Assembly: GCA_002030045.1 (NCBI GenBank)
Contig: LQBI01000001.1
Span: forward strand, 186,001 to 250,000
DNA: 64,000 nucleotides
Source of the DNA: Candidatus Aegiribacteria sp. MLS_C
GTDB lineage: Bacteria > Fermentibacterota > Fermentibacteria > Fermentibacterales > JCC-6
Direction of reading: 5' to 3'
The position numbers were made by a program, and so were the translations under genes. The notes beneath the pieces were generated by a model that did not search any database, was not told the DNA's origin, and saw only the letters and a program-made list of their open reading frames with translations. This document shows, piece after piece, positions 27,975 to 36,880 of the stretch. The first letter of the stretch is position 1; each line of letters begins with the position of its first letter.

Positions 27975-29333
27975 ATGGACAGATACGACCTTGTGATAAT
28001 CGGCGGCGGCCCCGCCGGATATGTGCCCGCAATAAGGGCGGCCCAGATGGGAAGATCGGTTGCGGTCATCGAGGAGTGGGACATCGGCGGCACCTGTCTG
28101 AATCGTGGCTGCATACCGACCAAGACGCTTGTATCCAGCACCGAGCTTCTTCGGGCCGCCGCTGATGCAAGGAGGTTCGGGCTCGAGGGCGGACTGGCTT
28201 TTTCATGGGAAGCCCTTTCCAGGCGCCGGGAACTGGTGGTGAATAGGCTCAGGAAAGGAGTGGAGGCTCATCTGAAGGAACTCGGCGTCGCCACCTTCCA
28301 GGAGCACGGGGAGATCCTCGGATCCGACAGGGTAAGGGCCGGAGGGAAGACCCTGGAAGCCTCCAGAGTGATCCTGTCACCCGGTTCCGTGTCGATAAGA
28401 CCCGGCCCCTTCGCATCGGACGGAGTGGATACCAGCAGGGAGGTCCTGGAATGGTCCACGCTGCCGAAGAGCCTGATCGTGGTCGGGGGAGGCGTCATAG
28501 GCTGCGAGTTCGCATCGATCTTCTCCAGTCTCGGCGTCAAGGTCGACATACTTGAGATGCTGCCGGGCATCCTGCCCGGAGTGGACGCCGACGTGCGGCA
28601 GGTAGTGGAGAGGTCTCTGAAGAAGTCCGGTGTGGGAATAACCACCGGCAGTGCCGCCAGGGACGTCAGCGGCTCCGGGGGTTCATTGTCAGTGGCCCTG
28701 GAGAACGGCAGCGTATTCACGGCTGAGAGGATACTGGTATCGGTGGGCCGCAGGGCGAGGACCGGCGACCTGGGACTGGATGCTGCCGGTATAAAGTACG
28801 ATGGATCAGGAATATACACCGATGAATTCCAGATGACGAGCCTGCCCGGAGTGTACGCTGCGGGGGATGTCACCGGCCGCTGGCATCTCGCCCATGCCGG
28901 AAGCGCTCAGGCTCTTGCCGCCGTTGACCATATGTTCGGCAGCGGCGGAAGACGGGTGAATCCGGATGCCATACCGGGCTGCATCTTCACCAGCCCGGAG
29001 ATCGCCATCGTGGGACCCGGCCAGGAGGAGTGGGAGAGAAGGGGCGTGCAGGTGGACACAGGCGTGTCTAGATACATCGCCAACGGCAAGGCCGTGGGAA
29101 TGAACGAGACGGATGGTTTCGTCAAGATCATCGCGAGGCACTCGGACGGAGTGGTGGTGGGTGTCCAGATAGTAGGCGCCCACGCCAGCAGCCTTGTGGG
29201 GCAGGCGGTCATGGCAGTCAATCTGGGGGTCAGGGCCGTCGATATCGGAAGGATGATCCATCCGCATCCCACCCTCTGCGAGATGTTCATGGAAGCGGGA
29301 GAGGCCTTCGGGGCCGGTTCGATCCATGGATGA
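27975..29333 (+). CDS. lpdA: dihydrolipoyl dehydrogenase
   Basis: A 452-residue FAD/NAD disulphide oxidoreductase that reoxidises dihydrolipoamide in 2-oxoacid dehydrogenase or glycine-cleavage complexes. It has the FAD loop GGGPAGYVPAIRAAQ, the redox pair Cys41/Cys46 (GGTCLNRGCIPTK), the NAD loop VVGGGVIGCEFAS, FAD motif YAAGDVTGRWHLAHAGSAQ and the C-terminal active-site HPHPTLCEMFMEA. No E1 or E2 genes are in view. It overlaps mazG by 8 nt. Confidence 0.93.
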   Translation: MDRYDLVIIGGGPAGYVPAIRAAQMGRSVAVIEEWDIGGTCLNRGCIPTKTLVSSTELLRAAADARRFGLEGGLAFSWEALSRRRELVVNRLRKGVEAHLKELGVATFQEHGEILGSDRVRAGGKTLEASRVILSPGSVSIRPGPFASDGVDTSREVLEWSTLPKSLIVVGGGVIGCEFASIFSSLGVKVDILEMLPGILPGVDADVRQVVERSLKKSGVGITTGSAARDVSGSGGSLSVALENGSVFTAERILVSVGRRARTGDLGLDAAGIKYDGSGIYTDEFQMTSLPGVYAAGDVTGRWHLAHAGSAQALAAVDHMFGSGGRRVNPDAIPGCIFTSPEIAIVGPGQEEWERRGVQVDTGVSRYIANGKAVGMNETDGFVKIIARHSDGVVVGVQIVGAHASSLVGQAVMAVNLGVRAVDIGRMIHPHPTLCEMFMEAGEAFGAGSIHG

Positions 29334-30111
29334 TAAAGGAAGGGATGCAGCGGAAGCCTTCTGCAGGCTCGTGGACACGGTCCGCAGGCTCAGGGGACCC
29401 TCCGGATGCAGCTGGGACAGGAAACAGACTGTATCCTCCCTGACTCCGTTCATGCTCGAGGAGGCCTACGAAGCGGCTGACGCAGCGGCCCGGGGGGACA
29501 TGGGACTCCTTCGGGCGGAACTGGGCGATCTCCTCCTGCACGTGGTGATGTCGGCGGTCATCTGCCAGGAGGGTGACCACTTCACCCTCGTGGAAGTCAT
29601 GGATGGCATCACGGAGAAGCTGGTGAGGCGCCATCCCCATGTTTTCGGCGTCGGGAGCGACCTTTCACCTGAGGAGGTGGAACGGCAGTGGGAGGCGATC
29701 AAGTCCTCGGAGAAGGGGGAAGAGGGTTTCTTCGGGTCGATCCCCCTCAGCATGCCCGCTCTTCAGACCGCATGGAGAGTACAGCAGAGAGCGTCAGAGG
29801 TGGGTTTCGACTGGCCGGATGCAGGTGGAGCGAGGGAGAAGGTGCTCGAGGAACTCGAGGAGTTCGAGCAGGCGCTGTCGAAGCACGGCAGGGAGGAACA
29901 GGAGATGGAGCTGGGCGACCTGTTCTTCAGCCTGGTCAACTACTACAGGCTTCTGGGTTTTCAGCCGGAGACGGTCCTCAGGGCCAGCAACCTGAAGTTC
30001 ATCCGCAGGTTCACGAGAATGGAAGGAATACTCAGGGAAAGGGGTCTCGAGCTGACCGAAGCCGACATGGAAGCCATGGATGACGCCTGGCAGAAAGCCA
30101 AGCTGGACTGA
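29326..30111 (+). CDS. mazG: nucleoside triphosphate pyrophosphohydrolase
   Basis: A 261-residue two-domain MazG protein that hydrolyses (d)NTPs to monophosphates and pyrophosphate, acting in nucleotide-pool cleaning. Both repeats are visible: LRGPSGCSWDRKQT with EEAYEAADA and ELGDLLLHVVMSA, then EELEEFEQAL with ELGDLFFSLVNYYR. The acidic metal ligands are intact. The LRRP-type RRHPHVFG motif links the halves. It is translationally coupled to lpdA. Confidence 0.93.
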   Translation: MDDKGRDAAEAFCRLVDTVRRLRGPSGCSWDRKQTVSSLTPFMLEEAYEAADAAARGDMGLLRAELGDLLLHVVMSAVICQEGDHFTLVEVMDGITEKLVRRHPHVFGVGSDLSPEEVERQWEAIKSSEKGEEGFFGSIPLSMPALQTAWRVQQRASEVGFDWPDAGGAREKVLEELEEFEQALSKHGREEQEMELGDLFFSLVNYYRLLGFQPETVLRASNLKFIRRFTRMEGILRERGLELTEADMEAMDDAWQKAKLD

Positions 30112-30112
30112 G

Positions 30113-31444
30113 TCACTTGCTGTTCTTGTGCTGGTACATCCTCCTGTCGGCCTCGGCCAGGGCCTCCCTGATGGAAAAGCCGGTCTTCGGGTCCCAGTGG
30201 GAATGCCCGATCGAGAGGGTGACAGGTCTTCCTATGAGCCTGATGCTCCTCTCGGCCAGCCTCGAACCTCCGAGTATCCTGTCCCTTACTACCGCCGCGG
30301 TCTGACCGGTCTCTATGAGTATCATTATGAACTCGTCCCCGCCGTACCGGATCAGGTAGTCGGTCTCCCTTACCGAGGACGAGAGGTAGTCCGCCACCTC
30401 CCTCAGTATCCTGTCGCCGGCGATGTGACCGTAGAGGTCGTTTATCTCCTTGAAGCTGTCGATGTCCACCATCAGGAAGCCGATGCTGCTCTCGTACCTC
30501 TCCGCCCTGAGTTTCTCCCGGTTGAGGGCTATCTGGAAGAAGTTCCTGTTGAAAACCCCCGTAAGGGGGTCGTGTATGGCAAGGTTCCTGAGCTTCCTCT
30601 CGAGGGTTATTCTGTCGAGGGTTTCCGCTAGGTGCCCTCCCAGCATCTCCATCATGCTGGTGTCGTCGCCCGAGAAGGCGTCCTTGCTAAGGGAAAGACA
30701 CTGGAACACCGCCCGGGAGCTTATAGGGATGGAGATGCCTGACAGATAGCCGTCATCCGGAGAATTTATCACCGGCATGTCTTCGCCGCTCCTGAACTGG
30801 AATGTGCGGTTCTCGGCGAAGGTCATTCCAGCAAGTCCGAAATCAAGTCTGGTCCTGTTGCCCACCCGGCTGCTGAGTTCGGGGGATGCGGCCACCACGG
30901 TCAGTATGCCATCCTTCTCGCTGAATATCTGGCACACGGCTTCCGGGAGGATCATTCGAGCATAGTCTATCGCCAGCTGGTAGGCCTTCTTCTTCATGGT
31001 GCAGGTCTCCAGGCTGGAAGCCGCATCGTGAAGGATACGGAGCCTCCGCCTTGCCTGGCGGAGTTCCCAGTCCAGGTGCTTCCTTTCGATGGAATGCCTT
31101 ATGGTCCTGAGCAGCATGTCCGTATCCAGGCTTCCCTTAACGAGGTAGTCCTGTGCGCCGGCCTTGATGGCGTCGGTCTCTATCGCCTGGTCGTCTATCT
31201 CCGTGAGGACTATTATAGGAACCTTCAACGCGCGCCGGCCTATCTCAAGCACGGTCTCGTTTCCCCTGCTGTCAGGGAGGTCGAGATCGGTCACTATGAC
31301 GTCGTATTCAGTCCCGGATACCATTTCAAGGGCTCCTGAGAGGTTTTCGGCCCTGTCTATGCGGAACTCGCCCGTGGTCTTGTCCAGGGTCTCCCTGAAG
31401 GCGCGTGCGTCGTCAGGGTCGTTCTCGATAAGGAGTATCCTCAT
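30113..31444 (-). CDS. response regulator with GAF-like and GGDEF domains (diguanylate cyclase)
   Basis: A protein of about 443 residues. A receiver domain (MRILLIENDPDD acidic pocket, phosphoacceptor Asp in VIVTDLDLPDSRG, Lys in VKGSLD) precedes a GAF-like sensory region and a GGDEF domain (DPLTGVFNRNFF, DIDSFKEINDLYGH, RYGGDEFIMIL). The product-inhibition I-site RETD lies five residues before GGDEF. It should make cyclic di-GMP when phosphorylated. No EAL domain is seen. The ATG at 31444 begins the receiver fold and is preferred to 31525, although its ribosome site is distant. It converges with mazG. Confidence 0.9.
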   Translation of the reverse strand: MRILLIENDPDDARAFRETLDKTTGEFRIDRAENLSGALEMVSGTEYDVIVTDLDLPDSRGNETVLEIGRRALKVPIIVLTEIDDQAIETDAIKAGAQDYLVKGSLDTDMLLRTIRHSIERKHLDWELRQARRRLRILHDAASSLETCTMKKKAYQLAIDYARMILPEAVCQIFSEKDGILTVVAASPELSSRVGNRTRLDFGLAGMTFAENRTFQFRSGEDMPVINSPDDGYLSGISIPISSRAVFQCLSLSKDAFSGDDTSMMEMLGGHLAETLDRITLERKLRNLAIHDPLTGVFNRNFFQIALNREKLRAERYESSIGFLMVDIDSFKEINDLYGHIAGDRILREVADYLSSSVRETDYLIRYGGDEFIMILIETGQTAAVVRDRILGGSRLAERSIRLIGRPVTLSIGHSHWDPKTGFSIREALAEADRRMYQHKNSK

Positions 31445-31654
31445 TGCGCCCGGAGTACCTTCCTTCCTCGGGGCCGGTCCCGTTAGCATCATGGGTAAAT
31501 AGAACAGCTCCGGTCGTTCCGTCAATGGTGCCGGCCCGGATATTGACTTCGGCCGCTCTCACCATGAATCTTATCGGGTGAAGAGAATCCATTAAGCATG
31601 TGTTCGTCATTCTGACCGTCCAGGGAGGAGGAGTTCACAGTCAGAGCTGTTCTG

Positions 31655-32542
31655 ATGCTGGCGACCGTTCTGTCAACTGATCCCGTACCCGGAGTCTACG
31701 GCGCAGGTGTCTCCGATACCCTGGCAAGGATCGACTCAGGCGGCCGGTTCACGGCCACCTTCCTTTGCGAGGGCATACCGGGCGCCGACGGCATAGCGGT
31801 GTCTGAGGACGGTTCGGTCCTCGTGCTCTCGGAGACCTCCGGGAGCCTTTACCGCATCGGCCGCAGAGGCGGGAGTGAAGAACTGCTGTCGGGTCTGGAC
31901 CACCCCGAAGGGCTTGCCATTTCGGATGAGGGCGGGATCCTGGTCACCGAGGACACGGCCCGCGGCAGGGCCCTGCTGCTTCACCCGACCGGGCGGATCC
32001 AGGTACTGGCGGAGAGTCTCCTCTACTCTGAGGGAATAGTGCTCACACCGGGAGGAGAGGTGTTGGTAACCGAGTCCTCCGCAGAGACCGGCTCCCTGCC
32101 CTTCGAGACAAGAGTGTCCAGCGTGAGTTCCGGGGATGTGCTGTTCGAATCCCTCTTCCTGTGGAGCCTTTCGGACATGGTCGTGGATCCCTCAGGGGTG
32201 GTGTACGCCTGCAACGAGACTTCCGGCCTTCCTTTCGTAAGTCAGTCCGTGATCAGGATAGACCCTGCCTCGGGAAGCTGGGAGGTCTTCGTCAGAGGTC
32301 TCAGTTCATGCGAGGGGATATGCGCCTCTCCAGGCACCTTCTTCCCTCTCCTGGTGGCGGAGGAGGACATCGGCGGAGGGGAAGGCAGGGTCGTGTCCGT
32401 AGACTCCTCGGGTGCCGTCTCCGAGGTCGCACGGGGTTTCCTCAACATAGAGGACGTCGCAGTGGACACCTCGGGAAGGATCTTCGTCAGCGAGGACACC
32501 TCGGGAGCGGTGATCATGCTTTCACCTGTTCGGGGGCGGTGA
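31655..32542 (+). CDS. SMP-30/NHL-type beta-propeller protein, probably exported
   Basis: A 295-residue protein of repeated strands (PGADGIAVSEDGSVLVLSE, HPEGLAISDEGGILVTED, VDPSGVVYACNETS, IEDVAVDTSGRIFVSED), forming a six-bladed propeller of the SMP-30/gluconolactonase-like kind. No catalytic assignment can be made. The listed ATG lies 22 nt after a strong GGGAGGAGGAG (31623-31633). The in-frame codons before it (from GTC at 31640) would encode a better signal peptide, so the true start is unclear. It ends immediately against the convergent retropepsin gene. Confidence 0.78.
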   Translation: MLATVLSTDPVPGVYGAGVSDTLARIDSGGRFTATFLCEGIPGADGIAVSEDGSVLVLSETSGSLYRIGRRGGSEELLSGLDHPEGLAISDEGGILVTEDTARGRALLLHPTGRIQVLAESLLYSEGIVLTPGGEVLVTESSAETGSLPFETRVSSVSSGDVLFESLFLWSLSDMVVDPSGVVYACNETSGLPFVSQSVIRIDPASGSWEVFVRGLSSCEGICASPGTFFPLLVAEEDIGGGEGRVVSVDSSGAVSEVARGFLNIEDVAVDTSGRIFVSEDTSGAVIMLSPVRGR

Positions 32543-34366
32543 TCAGGGCACGAGTCTGCCGGTCACCAGCTCCAGCCCGGTCTCGTCGCCTCCGCGCCGA
32601 ATGCCCAGGACCACCGGCACGTCCTCTCTGTCCGGCAGCAGCCCGGTTATTCCATGCAGGTCCTCCCCTGATACGGGAGCGCCGTCGACTGATACCAGCA
32701 TGTCACCCTCCCTTAGACCCGCGCGTTCCGCCGGTGATCCGGTCACCACAGACCTTACACGGAGCATCCCCTCACGGATCTCCAGACCCATTCCCGTCAG
32801 CGTCTCGGGCATCCCCGTCTCGAAGAGAGACGAGGGCTGGAGGATAAGCAGTCCCGAGTCGTAGTCCATGGTCACAGCGAAGCGGCTGAGAACGCCGCTG
32901 CCCAGGATGCCGTCGAATCCGCTGAGGATCTCGCCGCCGTCGAAACTGCTGCAGAGGCCTCCCGGGACCTTGTAATCCCCCAGCGTCACCGTGGAGACCC
33001 TGAAACCGGCTATCGAATCCGTTCCACCGATCCCCTCCATCTCGGTATCGAAGGTGGGTCTGCCCGCCAGGAAGCCGGGATGTGCATCGAAGAAGGAGGG
33101 CGTAAGGTGGATGTTGCCGCCAGCGCCGGTATCGACGATGAGCCTGACGGGCACCGAGTCCTCCAGAACTGCATTCACAGAGAGCAGCCCCATGCTCCTC
33201 TCCGCGTGCAGCACCGATGCGCCTTCCTCCGGAATGCCGGAGGTGCCGGGTTCCCGGAGGGTTATGGTCTCCCTGCCGTAGTCTATACGGGTCGCGAACC
33301 GGCTGAGGAAGTCGTATCCGAGGATGAGGTCGATCCTCTGGCCCGTGGCTGAATAGAACTGGTCGGCCAGTGGCATCACCGCCAGTGTCTGGTCCCTCAC
33401 AACCGCCCCTGCGGCCGAGTACTCATCCACCCGGGCGAAGGAGAACTCCCTGGTCCCGCCTATTCCGCTGGCCGGAAGCCTGCCGGTACCCTCGAGGCCC
33501 AGACGGCTGGCCAGGGCGCTGTCCAAGACGGTGGCTCCCGCGCCGCTGTCCAGAAGAATGTTCACCCGCTGTCCCTGAACCGTTCCGTCCAGGTAGAGGT
33601 GTTCGCCCATGATGCGGACCGGGTACTCCTCTCCCTGTCCCTCCAGCGACCAGTCCGCGGTCCCCGAGGTCAGGACGAAGATGGACTCGGGTACCGGGAC
33701 ATTGTACTCGGTGAGCAGATTGTGGGTCTCCATGGTCTGTCCCAGGGCAGGAATGATGCTGACGCTGTACGAGGGCGTCATGATACCGTCGATATCCGTG
33801 TACCCTCCGGGATAGCTCCTGACCTCGATCCCCATCGTGGCTGCCCTCATCATCACCGGGAGCCAGTCCTCCCTCGAATGGTAGAACACCACGTTGGGAT
33901 GGTCCTTCAGGGTTACCGAAACCGCTGTCACGCCGTCCAGAAGGGTGTCGGCCCCCGGCGAGGCCAGTGCCGTATTCAGAAGGTAGTCGTAGAACACGGT
34001 CATCCTGGACAGTTCCATCTGGTCCCTCTCCTCGATGCCTCCGGGGGAAAGGTGGCCGTTCCGGTCCACCGTCCATACACTGTCTTCCCTGATGAGCACC
34101 TCCTGCCGTACAGGACCCAGCTCCGTGACGTTTAGACCGGTGAAGGGTTCCCTTACCCACCATGATTCCGATATTCCGGACATGCCTGCCATCGAGAGGC
34201 TGTCTACCGTGTGTATCACATGGAGTCCGCTCAGCGCCTCCCTGCCGCCGGCGGCCTCAAGGCATCTTTCCAGGATGTCTTCACCAGATGTGCGGGGCGC
34301 CTCACCGCATCCCTGCAGAACGAGAAGCAGGGACATCAGCGAGCTTTTCAGGAGCGAGAGCTTCAT
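32543..34366 (-). CDS. lipoprotein with two retropepsin-like aspartyl protease domains and a PDZ domain
   Basis: A 607-residue lipoprotein. The signal MKLSLLKSSLMSLLLVLQGC ends in a lipobox cysteine. A region of about 230 residues follows, then two clan-AA aspartic protease-like domains (ILLDSGAGATVLDSALASRL and LIVDTGAGGNIHLTPSFF, each with the DxGA catalytic motif and a later DLILGYDFL or GILGSGVLSRF flap-like motif), and a C-terminal PDZ (GSPAERAGLREGDMLVSVDG). A retropepsin dimer could form within one chain. GGGAGG lies 6 nt before the ATG at 34366. A longer frame from 34537 overlaps the upstream gene and is rejected. Confidence 0.83.
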   Translation of the reverse strand: MKLSLLKSSLMSLLLVLQGCGEAPRTSGEDILERCLEAAGGREALSGLHVIHTVDSLSMAGMSGISESWWVREPFTGLNVTELGPVRQEVLIREDSVWTVDRNGHLSPGGIEERDQMELSRMTVFYDYLLNTALASPGADTLLDGVTAVSVTLKDHPNVVFYHSREDWLPVMMRAATMGIEVRSYPGGYTDIDGIMTPSYSVSIIPALGQTMETHNLLTEYNVPVPESIFVLTSGTADWSLEGQGEEYPVRIMGEHLYLDGTVQGQRVNILLDSGAGATVLDSALASRLGLEGTGRLPASGIGGTREFSFARVDEYSAAGAVVRDQTLAVMPLADQFYSATGQRIDLILGYDFLSRFATRIDYGRETITLREPGTSGIPEEGASVLHAERSMGLLSVNAVLEDSVPVRLIVDTGAGGNIHLTPSFFDAHPGFLAGRPTFDTEMEGIGGTDSIAGFRVSTVTLGDYKVPGGLCSSFDGGEILSGFDGILGSGVLSRFAVTMDYDSGLLILQPSSLFETGMPETLTGMGLEIREGMLRVRSVVTGSPAERAGLREGDMLVSVDGAPVSGEDLHGITGLLPDREDVPVVLGIRRGGDETGLELVTGRLVP

Positions 34367-34380
34367 CGGTACCTCCCTCT

Positions 34381-35379
34381 TTATCTCCGGTAACGGGTGA
34401 GCGAGAGCGGGAAGACCTCGAACAGAGATTCGACGGAGCGGTGAAGGAACGAGGCTTCCATCGAGACCGACAGGTTGCCGTCGGGCTCCGAGAAGTAGGC
34501 GGAGACCTCGTGGCCTTCCGTGCTCTCGAGGTCCCACAGTGGAATGACGTCGGTGGGGCAGTGGGCGATCCCCCTCATGGAATCAACGTGGAATAGGGAC
34601 ACGTCCAGCGGCAGCATGTCAGGGAGAAGCAGGTTCCACGCGTGGAATACCAGAGTGTCCCCGGGTTCCCTCAGCAGACCTCCGGTGACCGACAGGGCAA
34701 CGCCTCCGGCCGCCGCCGAATCGCGGAGCGCCATGGCGAGACCCAGGCAGGGTCCGGGACCCTCCGGTTCCTCCGGCACCTGTATGGACCTCATCATTCC
34801 CGCGATACCGTCCAGTCCGTCTTCGCCCATGCGTGATTCCAGATCGGAGCCGATCGGTCTGTACGTGAAAGGGACCTGAACTATTCTGAGAACCAGGGGG
34901 AGCACGGCGGTGGATCCGGGTTCCAGTCGGTACACCGGCGCCTCCATTACGGACCCGTCAGCGCGGAAGGCGCCGGTGACGATCTCGAGGGACTGGTAGG
35001 GCGGGTGGGCCGTCGGCAGAGGTATCCTGACCGATACCTCCTCTATACGCTCCCCGCCGGTATTCGAGATCCGGGTGACTATCACCAGGACGTTATCAAG
35101 TAGTTCCGAACCCTTTATTCTCCGGTGGAGCCACTCCCTGATCGATTCGTCGTCCGATGACCCGTAGGCCACCCTGAATACGGATGCGGCCCTGGAAAAG
35201 TTGCCGGAGACCTCGAGAAGGCTTCCGAAGTCTATCACGGTACGTCCTCCCTCCCTGGCCGCCAGCTCGGCGAAGAGAACCGCCTCCTCGGGTACCTCGG
35301 CGAGCGTGACGAGGTTCCAGCTGGAATCCGAGGGCGAGTAGCCGAAAGCCAGCAGCACGGAGAAGATGAGGGGTATCAA
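34381..35379 (-). CDS. exported transglutaminase-like protein
   Basis: A 332-residue protein with a signal peptide (MIPLIFSVLLAFGYS). The second half reads as a transglutaminase/cysteine-protease fold. A Cys at the head of a helix (GPCLGLAMALRDSAAAGG) is followed by His (LVFHAWNLLL) and Asp (LPLDVSLFHVD), the expected Cys-His-Asp order. The first half resembles the N-terminal region of periplasmic transglutaminase-like proteins (ISNTGGERIEEVSVRIPLP). It overlaps the permease gene by TGATG. The assignment rests on the triad only. Confidence 0.6.
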   Translation of the reverse strand: MIPLIFSVLLAFGYSPSDSSWNLVTLAEVPEEAVLFAELAAREGGRTVIDFGSLLEVSGNFSRAASVFRVAYGSSDDESIREWLHRRIKGSELLDNVLVIVTRISNTGGERIEEVSVRIPLPTAHPPYQSLEIVTGAFRADGSVMEAPVYRLEPGSTAVLPLVLRIVQVPFTYRPIGSDLESRMGEDGLDGIAGMMRSIQVPEEPEGPGPCLGLAMALRDSAAAGGVALSVTGGLLREPGDTLVFHAWNLLLPDMLPLDVSLFHVDSMRGIAHCPTDVIPLWDLESTEGHEVSAYFSEPDGNLSVSMEASFLHRSVESLFEVFPLSLTRYRR

Positions 35380-36599
35380 CTCTCGAGCCCTCTCACAGGG
35401 TCCAGTCCGGCGGCCTTCATGGCCGGAACGATCCCGGACCCCAGGCTCAGCAGGAAAGCCAGTGAGGCCACCGTCAGCACCTGCATGGGGGATACGTGAA
35501 CCGGGATGTTCTGGTGAAAGGAGTACACATCGGGAAGGGAGATCAGGCCGGTGCTCCCTATCACCCAGCAGCCGGCCAGGCCCAGCATGGTCCCCGCCAG
35601 TACACCCGCTATGCCCACTACGATCCCCTCCCAGAGGAATATCCTGAAGACGAGCCTGCTTCCGGCACCCATGGCCTTCAGTACTGCGATGTCCTTGCGC
35701 CTCTCGATCACCGATCTCGAGATGGTCCCTATGATGTTGAAGGTGGCTACGAGGGTTATCAGGAGCAGGGCCAGGAAGGCCCCCATCCTCTCCAGCTCCA
35801 TCGAAGCGGTCAGGTCGGGGTTCAGCTCCCTCCAGCTCCTGACGGAGGTGCCGGCGGGAAGCAGCGGCGTGAGTGTTTCCGAGGCGCTTTCCGGGGATAC
35901 GCCTTCTGCCGGGTATATCTTGATTCCGCTGTAGCCGCCCTCAGGAAGGTACATGCTGCGGGCCAGGTCGATATGCACCCATGCCAGGGTCTCGTCGTTG
36001 ACGGGGAGTCCCGTTTCCAGAGCGCCGGTGAGCACTGCCCTCCCGATGGCGTGGCCCCTTCCGGAGAAGAAGGCCCTGGGAGGGAATATGAATACCGTGT
36101 CGTCCACCGAGTGGAAGAACTCCTCCGCCAGGTAGAGTCCCATGATGATGGCGTCTCCCCCCCCGGGAGCAGTGAGACGGAGTTCCCCGTAGGAAAGGGC
36201 GTCGGACATCCTGTCTCCCGCGAACTCCCTTTCCGGGTCGACGCCGCGGACCCTGCAGCCGGTATCCACTCCCCTGGCAGGCATCCTCAGTATCGCCTCG
36301 CCCTGGACGAAGGGAGAGGCCAGATCTATCTCCTCCAGTGTTTCCATGGTGACAAGCAGGTCTTCGGACATCATGAAGGATGAGCCGCTGTCCGGCAGGA
36401 TGGTCAGGGGCGCGTCAACGTTGATCACGGAATCCTCGATGAACCCTTCCAGACCGGACATCACGCTCATGACGACTATGAGGGCTCCCACTCCCAGGGC
36501 CACGCCGGCTATGCTGACCACCGTGGAGAAGGCCAGGTGTTTCCTCCTTGGATGCCTTCGGAGGTATCTCCATGCCAGGTGAAGGGAAAGCCAGTTCAT
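35376..36599 (-). CDS. LolC/LolE (MacB-like) ABC transporter permease
   Basis: About 407 residues. An N-terminal helix with a SLHLAWRYLRRHPRRKHLAF lead is followed by a large periplasmic MacB-type domain (about 50-250) and three C-terminal helices (FLALLLITLVATFNIIGTI, IAGVLAGTMLGLAGCWVIG, LTVASLAFLLSLGSGIVPA), with the motif SVIERRKDIAVLKAMGA. Such permeases extract lipoproteins from the inner membrane. The ATP-binding LolD subunit is not in the window. The ATG at 36599 matches the family start. The downstream lipoprotein gene makes a local export link plausible. Confidence 0.88.
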   Translation of the reverse strand: MNWLSLHLAWRYLRRHPRRKHLAFSTVVSIAGVALGVGALIVVMSVMSGLEGFIEDSVINVDAPLTILPDSGSSFMMSEDLLVTMETLEEIDLASPFVQGEAILRMPARGVDTGCRVRGVDPEREFAGDRMSDALSYGELRLTAPGGGDAIIMGLYLAEEFFHSVDDTVFIFPPRAFFSGRGHAIGRAVLTGALETGLPVNDETLAWVHIDLARSMYLPEGGYSGIKIYPAEGVSPESASETLTPLLPAGTSVRSWRELNPDLTASMELERMGAFLALLLITLVATFNIIGTISRSVIERRKDIAVLKAMGAGSRLVFRIFLWEGIVVGIAGVLAGTMLGLAGCWVIGSTGLISLPDVYSFHQNIPVHVSPMQVLTVASLAFLLSLGSGIVPAMKAAGLDPVRGLES

Positions 36600-36805
36600 A
36601 AGCACCCCCGGAAGAGGTTGTTGACAGACAGGGGCTGCGCTGTCCCGGACCGCTCGAAGCCCAGCCTGTTGGTGACCATCGACCGGTAATATAGTTAACC
36701 CTGTCCTTCGGAACGGAGCGCCTCCATGGAATCAGCGGCGCAGATGTCCGGAAGACTCGGCCTGGTGCGCCGAAAACAGGAACATATATACTCAGCAGGA
36801 GTTAT

Positions 36806-36880
36806 ATGACTGTAAAAAGCTGGTCTTGCCGGACCCGCTGCATTGCTGGAAGCCCCCACCGGACAAGGAGACGGATTTGA
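36806..36880 (+). CDS. putative 24-residue leader ORF
   Basis: An ATG at 36806, with AGGAG 4 nt upstream (36797-36801), opens a 24-codon basic frame ending in TGA at 36878-36880. The stop overlaps the TTG start of the C25 protein gene (TTGA). The arrangement looks like translational coupling. There is no evidence for a functional peptide beyond the ribosome site and the exact overlap. Confidence 0.3.
   Translation: MTVKSWSCRTRCIAGSPHRTRRRI

Noticed and set aside
34367-34537. N-terminal extension of the retropepsin lipoprotein
   Set aside because: It overlaps the upstream gene, whereas the ATG at 34366 has an ideal ribosome site and begins a lipoprotein signal.
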